From positions 1 through 5,934 of the forward strand of contig JAUPLZ010000105.1 of NCBI GenBank assembly GCA_030836705.1: a DNA stretch of 5,934 nucleotides, written 5' to 3'. Both the position numbers and the translations under genes were made by a program. Positions within the stretch are counted from its first letter, which is position 1, and each line of letters starts with the position of its first letter. Shown here piece by piece: positions 5,913 through 5,934 of the stretch. This DNA comes from Campylobacterota bacterium. GTDB taxonomy: Bacteria; Campylobacterota; Campylobacteria; Campylobacterales; SZUA-545. The notes beneath the pieces were generated by a model that saw only the letters and a list, made by a program, of their open reading frames with translations, was not told the DNA's origin and ran no database searches.

Positions 5913-5934
5913 TGGCTAACACAATCGAATACAA
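5912..5934 (+). CDS. hicB: Probable HicB antitoxin, only the first seven codons in the window
   Basis: An ATG at 5912 overlaps the hicA stop as TAATG and has a strong AAGGAG (5898-5903) 8 nt upstream, so translation certainly seems intended here. The visible peptide is MANTIEY, which resembles HicB antitoxin N-termini of the form M-x-x-x-x-EYKGY. The gene continues past the right edge. HicB proteins inhibit HicA with an N-terminal pseudo-RNase-H-like domain and bind the operon operator with a C-terminal helix-turn-helix or ribbon-helix-helix domain; neither is visible here. The call rests mainly on its position after hicA and the short N-terminal match. Confidence 0.6.

Overview
The window is AT-rich, compact bacterial chromosome. 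The LPS gene kdsB marks a Gram-negative. The short ThiF/TcdA-type protein, the lysine- and asparagine-rich proteins and the T-run-plus-TATAAT promoter upstream of kdsB all suggest a Campylobacterota (epsilonproteobacterium), for example a Sulfurimonas-like organism. This placement is an inference; the window holds no rRNA or other marker that fixes it.

Bases 1-5561 hold six minus-strand genes, in transcription order kdsB, a YqaA/DedA-like membrane protein, an ABC-F ATPase, surE, tcdA and a glutamine-dependent nadE that runs off the left edge after 376 codons. Junctions are overlaps of 8 nt (kdsB/yqaA), 4 nt (yqaA/abc-F), 14 nt (surE/tcdA) and 14 nt (tcdA/nadE), plus one gap of 47 nt (abc-F to surE). 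The gap holds a perfect TATAAT, so the block may be two nested units: kdsB-yqaA-abcF and surE-tcdA-nadE. Four of the six genes start with GTG or TTG. All are housekeeping functions: CMP-Kdo supply for LPS, a membrane protein of the DedA superfamily, a ribosome-associated ATPase, a nucleoside monophosphatase, a tRNA A37 modification enzyme and NAD synthesis.

Bases 5562-5663 are a 102-nt divergent control region. It carries a clear leftward promoter for kdsB, a likely rightward extended -10 promoter just before a toxin gene, and two dyads that could be operators.

Bases 5664-5934 hold the start of a plus-strand HicA/HicB-like toxin-antitoxin pair: hicA is complete (82 codons) and hicB begins in an overlapping TAATG and is cut by the window end after seven full codons. 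This is the only accessory-type module here. Its HicA lacks the usual GSH histidine, and its ATG has no Shine-Dalgarno sequence and lies about where transcription should begin. I see no rRNA, tRNA, CRISPR array, insertion sequence or convincing terminator.
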